Assembly (NCBI RefSeq): GCF_001586775.1
Contig: NZ_LQXS01000006.1
Span: 62,001-126,000 of the forward strand
Direction: 5' to 3'
Origin: Sphingobacterium populi
GTDB lineage: Bacteria; Bacteroidota; Bacteroidia; Sphingobacteriales; Sphingobacteriaceae
DNA: 64,000 nt
The notes under the pieces were generated by a model that searched no databases, had not been told where the DNA came from, and saw nothing but the letters and a program-made list of their open reading frames with translations. Positions 54,186-63,067 of the stretch are shown piece after piece; position 1 is the first letter of the stretch, and each line of letters starts with the position of its first letter. Both the position numbers and the translations under genes were made by a program.

Positions 54186-56501
54186 TTATTTTTTAAGTTC
54201 ATTAGTGAAAGAATATGGTGCATCTTCCTTCGTTGTACCACGTTGTTTATTAGGAGTAGGTGCCATATCAAAGCGCAACTGTGCTCCCTTCTGCAAGGTA
54301 GGAATATCCAAGTAGTTCTTGGTATACTTCTTCCCATTTACCTTCAAGCTGTTCACATATACATTTTCCTTTTGTTGGTTGGCTGCCGTGATCACGACCT
54401 TTTTACCATTTTCTAGATGTAAAGTAACTTTTTTGAACTGAGGCGATCCTAGTGCGTACTGATTAGTACCAGGCGCCACCGGATAAAATCCTAAAGATGA
54501 ATAAACGTACCACGCTGATGTCTGTCCATTATCCTCATCACCACAATAGCCATCTGGCGTTGGCAAGTACAAGCGATCCATGATCTCGCGTACCCAATAC
54601 TGTGTTTTCCACGGCGCTGCACTGTAATTATAAAGGTATGGCATATGCTGAATCGGTTGGTTACCATGTGCATATTGACCCATATTCATGATCTGCATCT
54701 CGCGCATTTCGTGGATCATGCTACGACTGTTCATTCCTTCATAACTTGGGATCACAAAAACTGTATCAAGCATCGCTGTGAACTCATGATTGCCACCCAT
54801 CAAATCAATTAACCCCTGAGGATCATGAAATACACAGAAACTCCAATGCCAAGCATTACCTTCCGTGTAATCTCTTGACCAGCCGCTTGGATCAAACGGT
54901 GATCGAAATGTGCCATCAGTACTGCGCGCACGCATTAATTTTGTCGAGGGGTCGTACAGGTTTTTATAATTCATTGCACGAGCTTTGTACACCGCTAGCT
55001 CGTCTTCGGACTTGCCCAAGGATTTTCCAAATTGGTAGATAGACCAGTCATTAAATGCATATTCTAATGTTCTGGCCACATTTTGAGTGATTTTGCTATC
55101 CGTCGGAATATAACCCAATTCGTTGTAAAACGTATATCCTGCTCTGCCTGTAGATGAGTTTGTAGGATGCACGTTGTTAGCTCCATGTTTTACAGCTTCC
55201 CACAGCGTATTGTAATCGTATTCTCTCAAGCCGGTCATATATGCATCTGCTACCACAGATGCAGAGTTGTTACCAATCATAGATGCCCTATGCCCTGGAC
55301 TTGCCCATTCGGGCAGAAAGCCGCTTTCATTATATGCATTGACTAAGCCTTGCTGCATCTGCGTATTCATCGACGGATAAAGCAAATTTAACAAGGGAAA
55401 TAAGCTCCGAAATGTATCCCAAAAACCAGTATCCGTAAATAAAGGACCTGGCAATACTTGTCCATTATAAGGACTGTAATGCCATTGCTTGCCTTCAGCG
55501 TCCCATTCCGAAAAATCCCTCGGGAAAAGTGTAGAGCGGTATAAGCACGAATAAAAAGTACGCAACAAATCCTGCCGATCATCTTCAATCTCCACTCTTC
55601 CCAGAACCTCGTTCCAACGATCACGACCCGCTTGGGCGATCGATTCGAAATCGTGATCCTTTACCTCTTTTAGATTGATCGCGGCTTGGTCAAAACTGAT
55701 GAATGACGAAGCGACTTTAGCAATAACCTCTTCGCCGCGTTTCGTTTTGAAGCCTATAATGGCCCCTGCATGATCGGTAGTGGTGGCATCTTTATTGGCT
55801 AGCAATTGCCCATTTTCTACAATCTGTGTGTAAGTAAAGGGTTTATCAAATACAATGATGAAGTAGTTTTTAAAATTTTCGGCTACGCCGCCACTATTGC
55901 GTGTTGTGTAGCCTTTAATCATACGTTGCTCTGGCAAAATCTCTACGTGAGATCCTTTATCAAAAGCATCTATCACGACATAAGCACTATCAGTTTCTGG
56001 ATAGGTTATTCGGAAGATAGCACCGCGTTCGCTGGGTGTTAGTTCGGTCGTAACATCATGATCGGCTAGATATACGCTGTAATAGTAGGGTTTGGCGACC
56101 TCGGTTTTGTGCGAAAACCAACTTGCGCGTGCATCTTGATCAAAAACAGGTTGCCCAGTGATGGGCATCAGTGAAAATTGACCATAATCATTATTCCATG
56201 GGCTGGGTTGATGTGTTTGCTTGAAACCTTTGATTTTATCGGCTGTGTAGGTGTAGGTCCAACCGTTACCCATGTCGCCAGTCTGAGGTGTCCAAAAGTT
56301 CATTCCCCATGGTCTGGCAATAGCGGGATAAGTATTTCCATTGGAAAGCTCATATTTAGACATCGTCCCTATAATAGGATCGGCAAAATCAACAGGTTCA
56401 AAAGATTTTGATTTTTTGCTCTGTGCAAATCCTGAACTTATGGACACGAGAGTAAACAGACAAATTAGAACATTTTTTAACCAGAAATTGTATTTCATCA
56501 T
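54186..56501 (-). CDS. GH92 family alpha-mannosidase
   Basis: The 771-residue product has a signal peptide (LICLFTLVSISSGFAQ), an N-terminal beta-sandwich, and the (alpha/alpha)6 domain with GNAWHWSFCVFHDPQGLIDLMGG and EDNGQTSAWYVYSSLGFYPV, both GH92 hallmarks; the last carries the catalytic Asp/Glu environment. GH92 enzymes are calcium-dependent exo-alpha-mannosidases, mostly alpha-1,2, acting on N-glycan or yeast mannan. It is the first gene of a two-gene unit with the EEP protein. No SusC/D transport pair is near, so it is not a typical utilisation locus. Confidence 0.93.
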   Translation of the reverse strand: MMKYNFWLKNVLICLFTLVSISSGFAQSKKSKSFEPVDFADPIIGTMSKYELSNGNTYPAIARPWGMNFWTPQTGDMGNGWTYTYTADKIKGFKQTHQPSPWNNDYGQFSLMPITGQPVFDQDARASWFSHKTEVAKPYYYSVYLADHDVTTELTPSERGAIFRITYPETDSAYVVIDAFDKGSHVEILPEQRMIKGYTTRNSGGVAENFKNYFIIVFDKPFTYTQIVENGQLLANKDATTTDHAGAIIGFKTKRGEEVIAKVASSFISFDQAAINLKEVKDHDFESIAQAGRDRWNEVLGRVEIEDDRQDLLRTFYSCLYRSTLFPRDFSEWDAEGKQWHYSPYNGQVLPGPLFTDTGFWDTFRSLFPLLNLLYPSMNTQMQQGLVNAYNESGFLPEWASPGHRASMIGNNSASVVADAYMTGLREYDYNTLWEAVKHGANNVHPTNSSTGRAGYTFYNELGYIPTDSKITQNVARTLEYAFNDWSIYQFGKSLGKSEDELAVYKARAMNYKNLYDPSTKLMRARSTDGTFRSPFDPSGWSRDYTEGNAWHWSFCVFHDPQGLIDLMGGNHEFTAMLDTVFVIPSYEGMNSRSMIHEMREMQIMNMGQYAHGNQPIQHMPYLYNYSAAPWKTQYWVREIMDRLYLPTPDGYCGDEDNGQTSAWYVYSSLGFYPVAPGTNQYALGSPQFKKVTLHLENGKKVVITAANQQKENVYVNSLKVNGKKYTKNYLDIPTLQKGAQLRFDMAPTPNKQRGTTKEDAPYSFTNELKK

Positions 56502-56837
56502 AATAGATTTTAGGCAATAAGCCTCAGTTAGCTAACACGTTTTAGCAATAATAATGAATATACTGCAATTTGTAGGAATTATGCTAATATATTGACGAGC
56601 ATGTAATAGGGATTTTACACTTATTGCTCGCGATAGCGAATCTATATAGTGCGCAATAGCTACGCATTGTGCTATGGGGTTTTGAAAAGTTACTTATTAG
56701 TAATACATGCTGTGAAAAAGTTATGCTTATAAAAGCCCATGCATCAAAAGCCACATCGTTAAACTAAGCTAAGATATTTGCAATTGACCTAATGGTCGCA
56801 AAAAATATAATGAATTACAGGAAAGTGCTGGCTAAAA
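56502..56837. other. Intergenic region with a small hairpin, no gene seen
   Basis: 336 nt between the GH92 start and the ribH stop. A weak 7-bp inverted repeat (56651-56657 / 56666-56672) lacks a T-tract. No exact TAnnTTTG box on the minus strand and no convincing small frame was found. It must hold the GH92 promoter and the end of the ribH transcript. Confidence 0.4.
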
Positions 56838-57326
56838 TTAAAAGCGACGGCTGATGTGCGCCATTTGTATAGCCGTGACTGCAGCCTCTTCGCCTTTATT
56901 GCCATGTTTACCACCTGCTCTATCTAAGGCTTGCTGTTCATTGTCGGTAGTTAGTACACCAAAAATTGCGGGTTTATTGTATTTGATACCAACGTTGGCA
57001 ACTCCATCGGCAACGGCGTTGCATATAAAGTCAAAATGTTTAGTTTCTCCTTGAATCACACATCCCAGACAAATTACTGCATCGAAACCGTCATTACGCA
57101 ATGCGATATCAGCACCAGAAATGAGCTCGAAACTACCAGGAACGGGGATAACTTCGATATCTTGTTCTACAACGCCATGCGCCAATAATTTATCTACTGC
57201 GCCAGATAACAAAGCACCAGTAATACGCGCGTTCCACTGTGCCACCACGATTGCAATACGAAAACCTGCGGCATTTTCTACTGTTAGATGAGAAAAATCG
57301 GATAAATTTTTAAGACTGCTTGACAT
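56838..57326 (-). CDS. ribH: 6,7-dimethyl-8-ribityllumazine synthase
   Basis: The 162-residue protein makes the last precursor of riboflavin. Markers are VVAQWNARITGALLSGA, VPGSFELISGADIA and CVIQGETKHFDFICNAV, with the catalytic His in KHFD, and GGKHGNKGEEAAV near the end. Lumazine synthase forms large icosahedral or pentameric shells. Other rib genes are not beside it. Its -7 box ends 6 nt before the ATG, and a terminator for the upstream gene stands just behind the box. No FMN riboswitch was recognised. Confidence 0.96.
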   Translation of the reverse strand: MSSSLKNLSDFSHLTVENAAGFRIAIVVAQWNARITGALLSGAVDKLLAHGVVEQDIEVIPVPGSFELISGADIALRNDGFDAVICLGCVIQGETKHFDFICNAVADGVANVGIKYNKPAIFGVLTTDNEQQALDRAGGKHGNKGEEAAVTAIQMAHISRRF

Positions 57327-57331
57327 AGCAA

Positions 57332-57339
57332 CAAATATA
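57332..57339 (-). promoter_or_regulatory. -7 box just before ribH
   Basis: The minus strand reads TATATTTG, an exact match ending 6 nt ahead of the ribH start codon. The transcript would be leaderless or nearly so. The -33 region falls in the terminator of the previous gene and lacks a TTG. Confidence 0.4.
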
Positions 57340-57345
57340 CGAAAA

Positions 57346-57367
57346 AGGGCTACTTTTCAGTAGCCCT
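57346..57367 (-). terminator. Terminator of the membrane-anchored TPR gene
   Basis: On the minus strand AGGGCTACT pairs with AGTAGCCCT around GAAA and runs into TTTTTC. It separates the TPR gene from ribH. Confidence 0.85.
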
Positions 57368-57392
57368 ATATATCATTTGCCTTCGCGAAAAT

Positions 57393-58064
57393 TTATTTTT
57401 TCGCTTGTACACGCGCTATATGTCCTTCAACACCCGATGCTTCATTACTTTCTGGAAAATCTTGAAGAATCTTTTCGTAGGTCGATTCTGCGCCTTTGAA
57501 ATCATTTTGTACTTCGTATACTAATGCAAGCTTTTTCAAGAACAAAGGTGTGGTATAGGAGTTGGTTGATTTCTCCGCTGCTTTTTTGTAGAATTTAGCT
57601 GCCTTATCATATATTTTCTCTTCTGAGTACGCATCTCCTAAAAGACCTATTATCAATGGATCGAGCACTTCGCTTCCTGTCTCATTGTATCTTTCTAGAT
57701 GAGTAATCGCTTCTTTGAAGTTTCGCTGCTTTAAATATAATCCTCCTAAATAAGCGTTAGCCATATTTGCGGAAGTTGTATTTGAATATTCATCTGCTAT
57801 CTCTTTCAACCCGATCAGCGAACCATCTCCTGCGATCGCCTTTTGTTGCAAGGAATCAATCGTTGCATATTGCTCAGCTTTGAACATCAAGCTAGCTGCT
57901 TTTTCTGCTCTTGGTTTCAAATACAAGTATTGATAACCCACATACAGTACGATTAACGCTGCAATACCGGCTACAATAAATACGAGACTTTTAGAGTTGT
58001 TTTGTATAAAAGATCCCTTGTTCAATGGGCTCTTTTCTGTATTCTTAATTTCATTCGTTGACAT
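57393..58064 (-). CDS. Membrane-anchored tetratricopeptide protein (YfgM-like)
   Basis: The 223-residue protein has a polar N-terminus of about 25 residues, one membrane helix (SLVFIVAGIAALIVLYVGYQYLY) and then TPR repeats facing the periplasm, e.g. MANAYLGGLYLKQRNFKEAITHLERY and LALVYEVQNDFKGAESTYEKIL. The layout is that of YfgM, which works with the chaperone network at the Sec translocon in E. coli. It ends in its own terminator just before ribH. Assignment to YfgM is by architecture only. Confidence 0.75.
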   Translation of the reverse strand: MSTNEIKNTEKSPLNKGSFIQNNSKSLVFIVAGIAALIVLYVGYQYLYLKPRAEKAASLMFKAEQYATIDSLQQKAIAGDGSLIGLKEIADEYSNTTSANMANAYLGGLYLKQRNFKEAITHLERYNETGSEVLDPLIIGLLGDAYSEEKIYDKAAKFYKKAAEKSTNSYTTPLFLKKLALVYEVQNDFKGAESTYEKILQDFPESNEASGVEGHIARVQAKK

Positions 58065-58144
58065 CAGTTCATACTATTTTGGAACGCAAAAATACACTTT
58101 TCAAAGTTACATGCAACAAAATCGGCTATAATTTGCAAACTTAT

Positions 58145-60073
58145 TTAACCCAGTACATTATCTTGCTGCTCTTTATCGAGCTGCTCATATACAGAGTTTT
58201 GGCTAATAAATTCAGGAACGATAGCTTTCATTTGTCTTACTACTTCGGTTTCATTCTGCGTTTGCAGTTTTTCGAAAAGTATTTGGAGTGATTTTTCTAC
58301 TACATTAATATCATTCTCTCGCACTTGGGCAATCATGATTTTGCTATGATGCGTTGGCAAGGTATTTTCAAGATCGTTGAGCAACTCTTCGTATAGTTTC
58401 TCTCCCGGCCTCAATCCGGTGAATTTTATATCAATTTCTTTGTAAGGTACTCGGCCAGAAAGTTTAATCATCTTCTCAGCAAGATTTACAATCTTAACAG
58501 ATTTGCCCATATCAAAAACAAATATCTCACCTCCGGCACCCATATTTCCGGCCTCGATCACAAGCTGACATGCTTCTGGTATGGTCATAAAATAGCGCGT
58601 AATATCGGGATGCGTCACCGTAACGGGTCCTCCGCGCTCAATCTGATCCCTAAATCGAGGTATAACCGACCCGTTGGATCCGAGCACATTTCCAAACCTT
58701 GTCGTGATAAAACGCGTTCGTTGATCTTGCTTCGATTCGGCTAGCTTTTTATCCAATGTCTGCACGTATATTTCTGCAATACGTTTTGTCGTCCCCATTA
58801 CGTTGGTCGGGTTTACCGCCTTGTCGGTAGAAACAAAAACAAATTTTTGCACTTCATATTCTACAGATAAATTGGCCAAATTATATGTACCGATAACATT
58901 AGTCCGAACACCTTCAATTGGATGACTTTCCACCAATGGCACATGTTTGTACGCGGCTGCATGGTACACCACATGAGGTCTAAAAATCTCAAATAGCGCT
59001 CGCATCCGATGTATATCGCGCACATCACCGATATATGTATGATATACTTGGTCTTTATACAAATCTTGCAAATCTAACTGCAGATTATGCAGTGGCGACT
59101 CCGCTTGGTCGCAAAGAACGATCATCTGCGGCTCAAACTTCCCAAGTTGCTTAGCAATCTCACTACCAATCGATCCTGCCGCACCGGTCACCAGCACTCG
59201 CTTGCCTTTTAACTGGTGTAAGATATTTTCATTCGAGATCTGTATTGGTTTACGTTCGAGCAAATCTTCAATTTTGACTTTTTGAATCTGCTTAACCAAA
59301 AGATCTCCATTCATAATGCGATCGATCGGTGGCAAGGTCAATACATTCACGCTATGCTCAAGGCAAACGTCTACTGTTCTTTGTTTCGTTTCTACACCTA
59401 TCTTGTGCGAAGCAAATATGAGTTCATCGATTTGATACTTATGAATCATTTTACTCAAATCACTTGATTGATATATCTTAATGCCATCAATCGATTTGCC
59501 AACCTTTTTATCATCATCATCGATGTAGGCTACAATGAGTTTTTCAGCATGGACATCATGGTCGAATGTCCTTTTTACGGCCAAGCCCAAATCGCCCGCG
59601 CCATATATCACAATATTCTTAACTTTTCGTTTCGCTAATTTGGTGTATTGGAAGAAGATCTTAATACAGGCACGATATATCGTAAGCCCTGTAAACAAAA
59701 ACAACCCATAAAGTATCACTAAAGTAATTGGAAGAACCGCGTACCGATCAAGTACTACCGCCCAAAGAAACTTAGTTACTAAAATTATAATAACGCTGAA
59801 AAGTACCGAAGATAGGATACGAATAGAATCCGTCGCGCTGGTATAACGAACAATACCCGAATACAACTTGAAGTAATAAAAGGACACAGCCGCAGCTCCC
59901 ATCATCAAAAAAGCTTCCCAAAACACAACGACATGCGTCATCTGCCCAACTTGAAAAGCACTATATACCAAATAACTAAGGAAAAATGCAATGACCGCAA
60001 CGGCCATATCAAAGAGGAAAATGATCCACCTAGGAACGATCCTAAAATGTTTGAATGGATTGAAACTTGGCAT
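58145..60073 (-). CDS. CapD-like nucleotide-sugar 4,6-dehydratase/epimerase with membrane helices
   Basis: The 642-residue protein has four membrane helices in residues 15-130, a first Rossmann-like domain (IVIYGAGDLGLAVKRTF at about 155), and a second complete SDR domain from about 293 with VLVTGAAGSIGSEIAKQLG and FVSTDKAVNPTNVMGTTKR. This matches the WbpM/CapD type, which makes UDP-4-keto-6-deoxy sugars for O-antigen or capsule. It is not in a polysaccharide cluster here. The start lies next to the divergent alanine dehydrogenase gene. Confidence 0.92.
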   Translation of the reverse strand: MPSFNPFKHFRIVPRWIIFLFDMAVAVIAFFLSYLVYSAFQVGQMTHVVVFWEAFLMMGAAAVSFYYFKLYSGIVRYTSATDSIRILSSVLFSVIIILVTKFLWAVVLDRYAVLPITLVILYGLFLFTGLTIYRACIKIFFQYTKLAKRKVKNIVIYGAGDLGLAVKRTFDHDVHAEKLIVAYIDDDDKKVGKSIDGIKIYQSSDLSKMIHKYQIDELIFASHKIGVETKQRTVDVCLEHSVNVLTLPPIDRIMNGDLLVKQIQKVKIEDLLERKPIQISNENILHQLKGKRVLVTGAAGSIGSEIAKQLGKFEPQMIVLCDQAESPLHNLQLDLQDLYKDQVYHTYIGDVRDIHRMRALFEIFRPHVVYHAAAYKHVPLVESHPIEGVRTNVIGTYNLANLSVEYEVQKFVFVSTDKAVNPTNVMGTTKRIAEIYVQTLDKKLAESKQDQRTRFITTRFGNVLGSNGSVIPRFRDQIERGGPVTVTHPDITRYFMTIPEACQLVIEAGNMGAGGEIFVFDMGKSVKIVNLAEKMIKLSGRVPYKEIDIKFTGLRPGEKLYEELLNDLENTLPTHHSKIMIAQVRENDINVVEKSLQILFEKLQTQNETEVVRQMKAIVPEFISQNSVYEQLDKEQQDNVLG

Positions 60074-60154
60074 ATACCCTACTTATCTTGTCTACGATTG
60101 ATTGCCAAGTTACTTATTTATTCCTATTTTTAATGATATTAACAAGGGAAAAAA

Positions 60155-61366
60155 ATGAGCAGTATGGCGAAGATAGCCCACGAAGCTATTTTACAGACGA
60201 AGGAAGCTACCGCTATGACGGGCAAAAAGAAGAATTCTCTAAAAATTGGATTGCTTAAGGAGATCACGTTTCAAGAAAATAGGATCGCACTCACACCGCT
60301 CTCTGTAGGATTGCTGGTAGAACATGGACATGAAGTGATCTTGGAGTCAGGCGCCGGCAGTGCCTCCAATTTTATGGATCACCATTACAGTGAACAAGGT
60401 GCTCAGATCACACAAGATCCGCGAGAAGTCTACCAATCGGATATTCTCATCAAAATTTCGCCTCCGACGCTAGCCGAAGTCGAAAAGATGAAGCCTCGGC
60501 AAGTACTATTCTCTTCACAGCAACCTTCGCTCATGGATATTGAAGTATTGAAAGGACTGATGCGCAAGCAGATCACAGCCTTATCTTTCGAATATTTACA
60601 AGACGAGGGTTGTCATCTCTCAGTCGTGCGTGCAATGAGCGAAATTGTGGGTACCACTTCTGTCTTAATTGCTGCGGAATACCTAAGCAATGTATTTGAT
60701 GGGAAAGGGCTAATGCTAGGTGGCGTTACGGGTGTACCGCCGACTGAGATGGTCATAATTGGCGCTGGCACAGTGGGAGAATTTGCTGCACGTACAGCAA
60801 TTGCACTTGGCGCACAAGTCAAAGTCTTTGATAGCTCAGTTTTTCGATTACGTCGTTTACAAAGTAATGTTGGCAGCCGAGTTTTCACCTCTGTAATTCA
60901 GCCCGTAGTCTTGAACAAAGCAGTACAATCTTGTGATGTCGTAATCGGCGCTATGCGCGCAAAGAATGGTCGTGCTCCTTGCCTTATCTCAGAAGAAACC
61001 GTTTCAAAAATGAAACCCAACTCCGTGGTAATAGATGTAAGCATTGACCAAGGAGGATGTTTCGAAACATCGGAGGTAACTACACATGACCAACCAACTT
61101 TCCGAAAGTACGATGTCATTCATTATTGCGTACCCAATATCGCTTCGCGTGTAGCAAGAACAGCTACGTATGCATTAACCAACATTTTTACCCCCATCCT
61201 TCTAGAGATTGGAGAATGTGGAGGCATGAATAATATGATCTGGGCAAACCCTGGTATTCGCAGTGCGATTTACTTATATCATGGCAACCTCACAAACAAA
61301 GATATTGCGAATAAATTCAACTTGCCATCAAAAGATCTTAACCTGATAGTAGTATCTAATTTGTAA
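60155..61366 (+). CDS. ald: Alanine dehydrogenase
   Basis: The 403-residue protein belongs to the alanine dehydrogenase/PNT family: an N-terminal substrate domain (ENRIALTP, the arginine that binds pyruvate; VLFSSQQPS) and an NAD-binding domain with VIIGAGTVGEFAARTAIALGAQV. The later CVPNIASRVARTATYALTN is also a family signature. It links alanine and pyruvate/ammonia in the cytoplasm. The N-terminal 25 residues before KIGLLKE are an extension over most members, and a start at a later ATG (MTGKKKN) is possible. The TlpA-like gene follows after 80 nt. Confidence 0.88.
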   Translation: MSSMAKIAHEAILQTKEATAMTGKKKNSLKIGLLKEITFQENRIALTPLSVGLLVEHGHEVILESGAGSASNFMDHHYSEQGAQITQDPREVYQSDILIKISPPTLAEVEKMKPRQVLFSSQQPSLMDIEVLKGLMRKQITALSFEYLQDEGCHLSVVRAMSEIVGTTSVLIAAEYLSNVFDGKGLMLGGVTGVPPTEMVIIGAGTVGEFAARTAIALGAQVKVFDSSVFRLRRLQSNVGSRVFTSVIQPVVLNKAVQSCDVVIGAMRAKNGRAPCLISEETVSKMKPNSVVIDVSIDQGGCFETSEVTTHDQPTFRKYDVIHYCVPNIASRVARTATYALTNIFTPILLEIGECGGMNNMIWANPGIRSAIYLYHGNLTNKDIANKFNLPSKDLNLIVVSNL

Positions 61367-61446
61367 ACTGGAAGTTAGTATGCATACGGCTAAAATAATA
61401 GTCACTTCCGTAAACACTCAAATTCATAAATTGAAATAAAGACCTC

Positions 61447-61956
61447 ATGAAATATATCCTTCTAGTCAGCATCTTTCTGATCAACATATGGCATACCGAC
61501 GCCCAAGACTGGCACACCAAAGTAGGACAAAACGTGCCGTATTTTGAAATCGACACGAAAGATGGCACTAAGAAATCAACAGAAACTTTAAAGGGAAAGG
61601 TCGTATTGATTAACTTCTTCGCAACATGGTGCCCACCGTGCAGACAGGAGCTGCCCGAAGTCCAGAAGAAGATATGGGATAAGCACAAGGATCGCCAAGA
61701 TTTTGAAATAGTTGTGCTTGCGCGCGAACAAGGGTGGGACAAACTCACGCCATTTTTAGAACAATTTGGATACACTTTCCCATTTTATCCAGATTTAAAT
61801 AGAAAGGTATATAGTTTGTTTGCTACGGATACAATTCCACGCAACGTGATTATTGACCGTGATGGCAAGATCATCTATCAATCCATTGGTTATGAACCGG
61901 AGGAATTTGCTCAGATGACCAGTCTTATTCAGCTTCAATTGGATCGATCCAATTAA
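61447..61956 (+). CDS. TlpA-like exported thioredoxin-fold protein
   Basis: The 169-residue product has a signal peptide (LLVSIFLINIWHTDAQ) and a thioredoxin domain with the active site FFATWCPPCRQELPEVQ, both cysteines present, and the cis-proline in DTIPRNVIIDRDG. It is a periplasmic dithiol reductase of the ResA/TlpA type, often used in cytochrome c maturation or in redox repair. Its 3' end overlaps the convergent LacI gene by 4 nt (61953-61956). Confidence 0.92.
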   Translation: MKYILLVSIFLINIWHTDAQDWHTKVGQNVPYFEIDTKDGTKKSTETLKGKVVLINFFATWCPPCRQELPEVQKKIWDKHKDRQDFEIVVLAREQGWDKLTPFLEQFGYTFPFYPDLNRKVYSLFATDTIPRNVIIDRDGKIIYQSIGYEPEEFAQMTSLIQLQLDRSN

Positions 61957-62972
61957 TTTTTTCGCGTCGAATCTCGCACAATCAAGATTGGATCAAGAAT
62001 GACACGTGTAGTAGATAATCCTACCGGATCAGCAGATTGTAACATCGTAAGAAATAACCTTGCCGACTCCTCTCCCATCTTTTCTGCCTGCTGATCTATT
62101 GTTGTAAGTGATGGATTAATGTAGGCTGAAAAGGTTTGGTTGGCAAATCCGACAACACCAATTTCTCCAGAATCAATTTGCCCCTCATTTAATACATTTA
62201 ATACGCCTAAGGCCGTAAAATCATCACCACCAATAATCGCATCTGGCCGGCGAGGCTGGTTCAACAAATGGCGAGTTGCATTTATCCCTGCTTCAATAGA
62301 AATTCCCTCACGAATAACAAGACGAGGATCTACTGACAAGCCATGTTCTTGAAGTGCATGGATATAACCTTCATATCGATCTTCAAAAATCTTGATCGTA
62401 CTGGCTGTTGAAACATAAGCGATCCTACGATACCCCTGCTTAATCAAATGAGAAGTGGCCAAGTAGCCAGCGCGGTAATCATCAATTGCAACTTTAGGAG
62501 CACTAATTCTATCGTCAATCCTATCGAAGACCAGCAATGCCTTATGCTCTTCGTGCACTTTATGCAAATGACTAAAATCTGTAGTTTCCAAAGAAGGTGA
62601 AATAATAACGCCATCGACCTGAGCTTCGAGTAATGTAGCAATACCATTCTGCTCAGACTGCAAGGATTCATTACTTTGATAGAGAATTATGGAGTATCCG
62701 GCACGCTTAAAGTGTAGTTCAAGAGCAGATATGAAAGAAGAAAAAAAGTGAATTTGCGCACTTGGCACAATTACACCAATTATATAAGTCTTCCCCGAAC
62801 TCAAGGACGAAGCCACCTTATTTGGACGATAGTTTAGCTCTTCCGCCATCTTCCGAACAGCATCTTTGGTCGTATCGCTGATGAGATCAGAATTATTCAA
62901 CGCGCGTGAAACGGTAGAAATAGTCGTATTAAGGGCTTTCGCTATATCGTAGATCGTAGTTCTCTTTTTCAC
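61953..62972 (-). CDS. LacI-family transcription regulator
   Basis: The 339-residue protein has the LacI helix-turn-helix and hinge at the N-terminus (TIYDIAKALNTTISTVSRALN, then YRPNKVASSL) and a periplasmic-binding-protein-type sugar sensor (IGVIVPSAQIHFFSSFI, LLVFDRIDDRISAPKVAIDDYRAGYLA). It faces the xylulokinase gene across a perfect LacI-type operator at 63031, so it probably controls pentose use, repressing until a sugar or sugar phosphate binds. A second looser palindrome (TTACAA/TTGTAA, 62991-63006) lies next to its own start. Confidence 0.93.
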   Translation of the reverse strand: MKKRTTIYDIAKALNTTISTVSRALNNSDLISDTTKDAVRKMAEELNYRPNKVASSLSSGKTYIIGVIVPSAQIHFFSSFISALELHFKRAGYSIILYQSNESLQSEQNGIATLLEAQVDGVIISPSLETTDFSHLHKVHEEHKALLVFDRIDDRISAPKVAIDDYRAGYLATSHLIKQGYRRIAYVSTASTIKIFEDRYEGYIHALQEHGLSVDPRLVIREGISIEAGINATRHLLNQPRRPDAIIGGDDFTALGVLNVLNEGQIDSGEIGVVGFANQTFSAYINPSLTTIDQQAEKMGEESARLFLTMLQSADPVGLSTTRVILDPILIVRDSTRKN

Positions 62973-63030
62973 TTTAGGTTTATTGGTTTTTTACAAATAA
63001 TTGTAAATATAAAATAATCTAACTAGATTT

Positions 63031-63046
63031 ATGCAAGCGCTTGCAT
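63031..63046. promoter_or_regulatory. LacI-type operator between the regulator and xylulokinase
   Basis: ATGCAAGCGCTTGCAT is a perfect 16-bp palindrome with the central CG typical of LacI-family sites. It lies 22 nt before the kinase start and 59 nt from the regulator start, so it can control both. Confidence 0.85.
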
Positions 63047-63067
63047 GCTAACCTAATTGATGACAAT

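Noticed and set aside
56651-56672. Terminator of ribH
   Set aside because: The 7-bp stem has no T-tract on the minus strand and lies about 170 nt from the ribH stop.
57327-57392. FMN riboswitch before ribH
   Set aside because: The gap is 66 nt and is taken by a terminator and promoter box; there is no room for the conserved fold.
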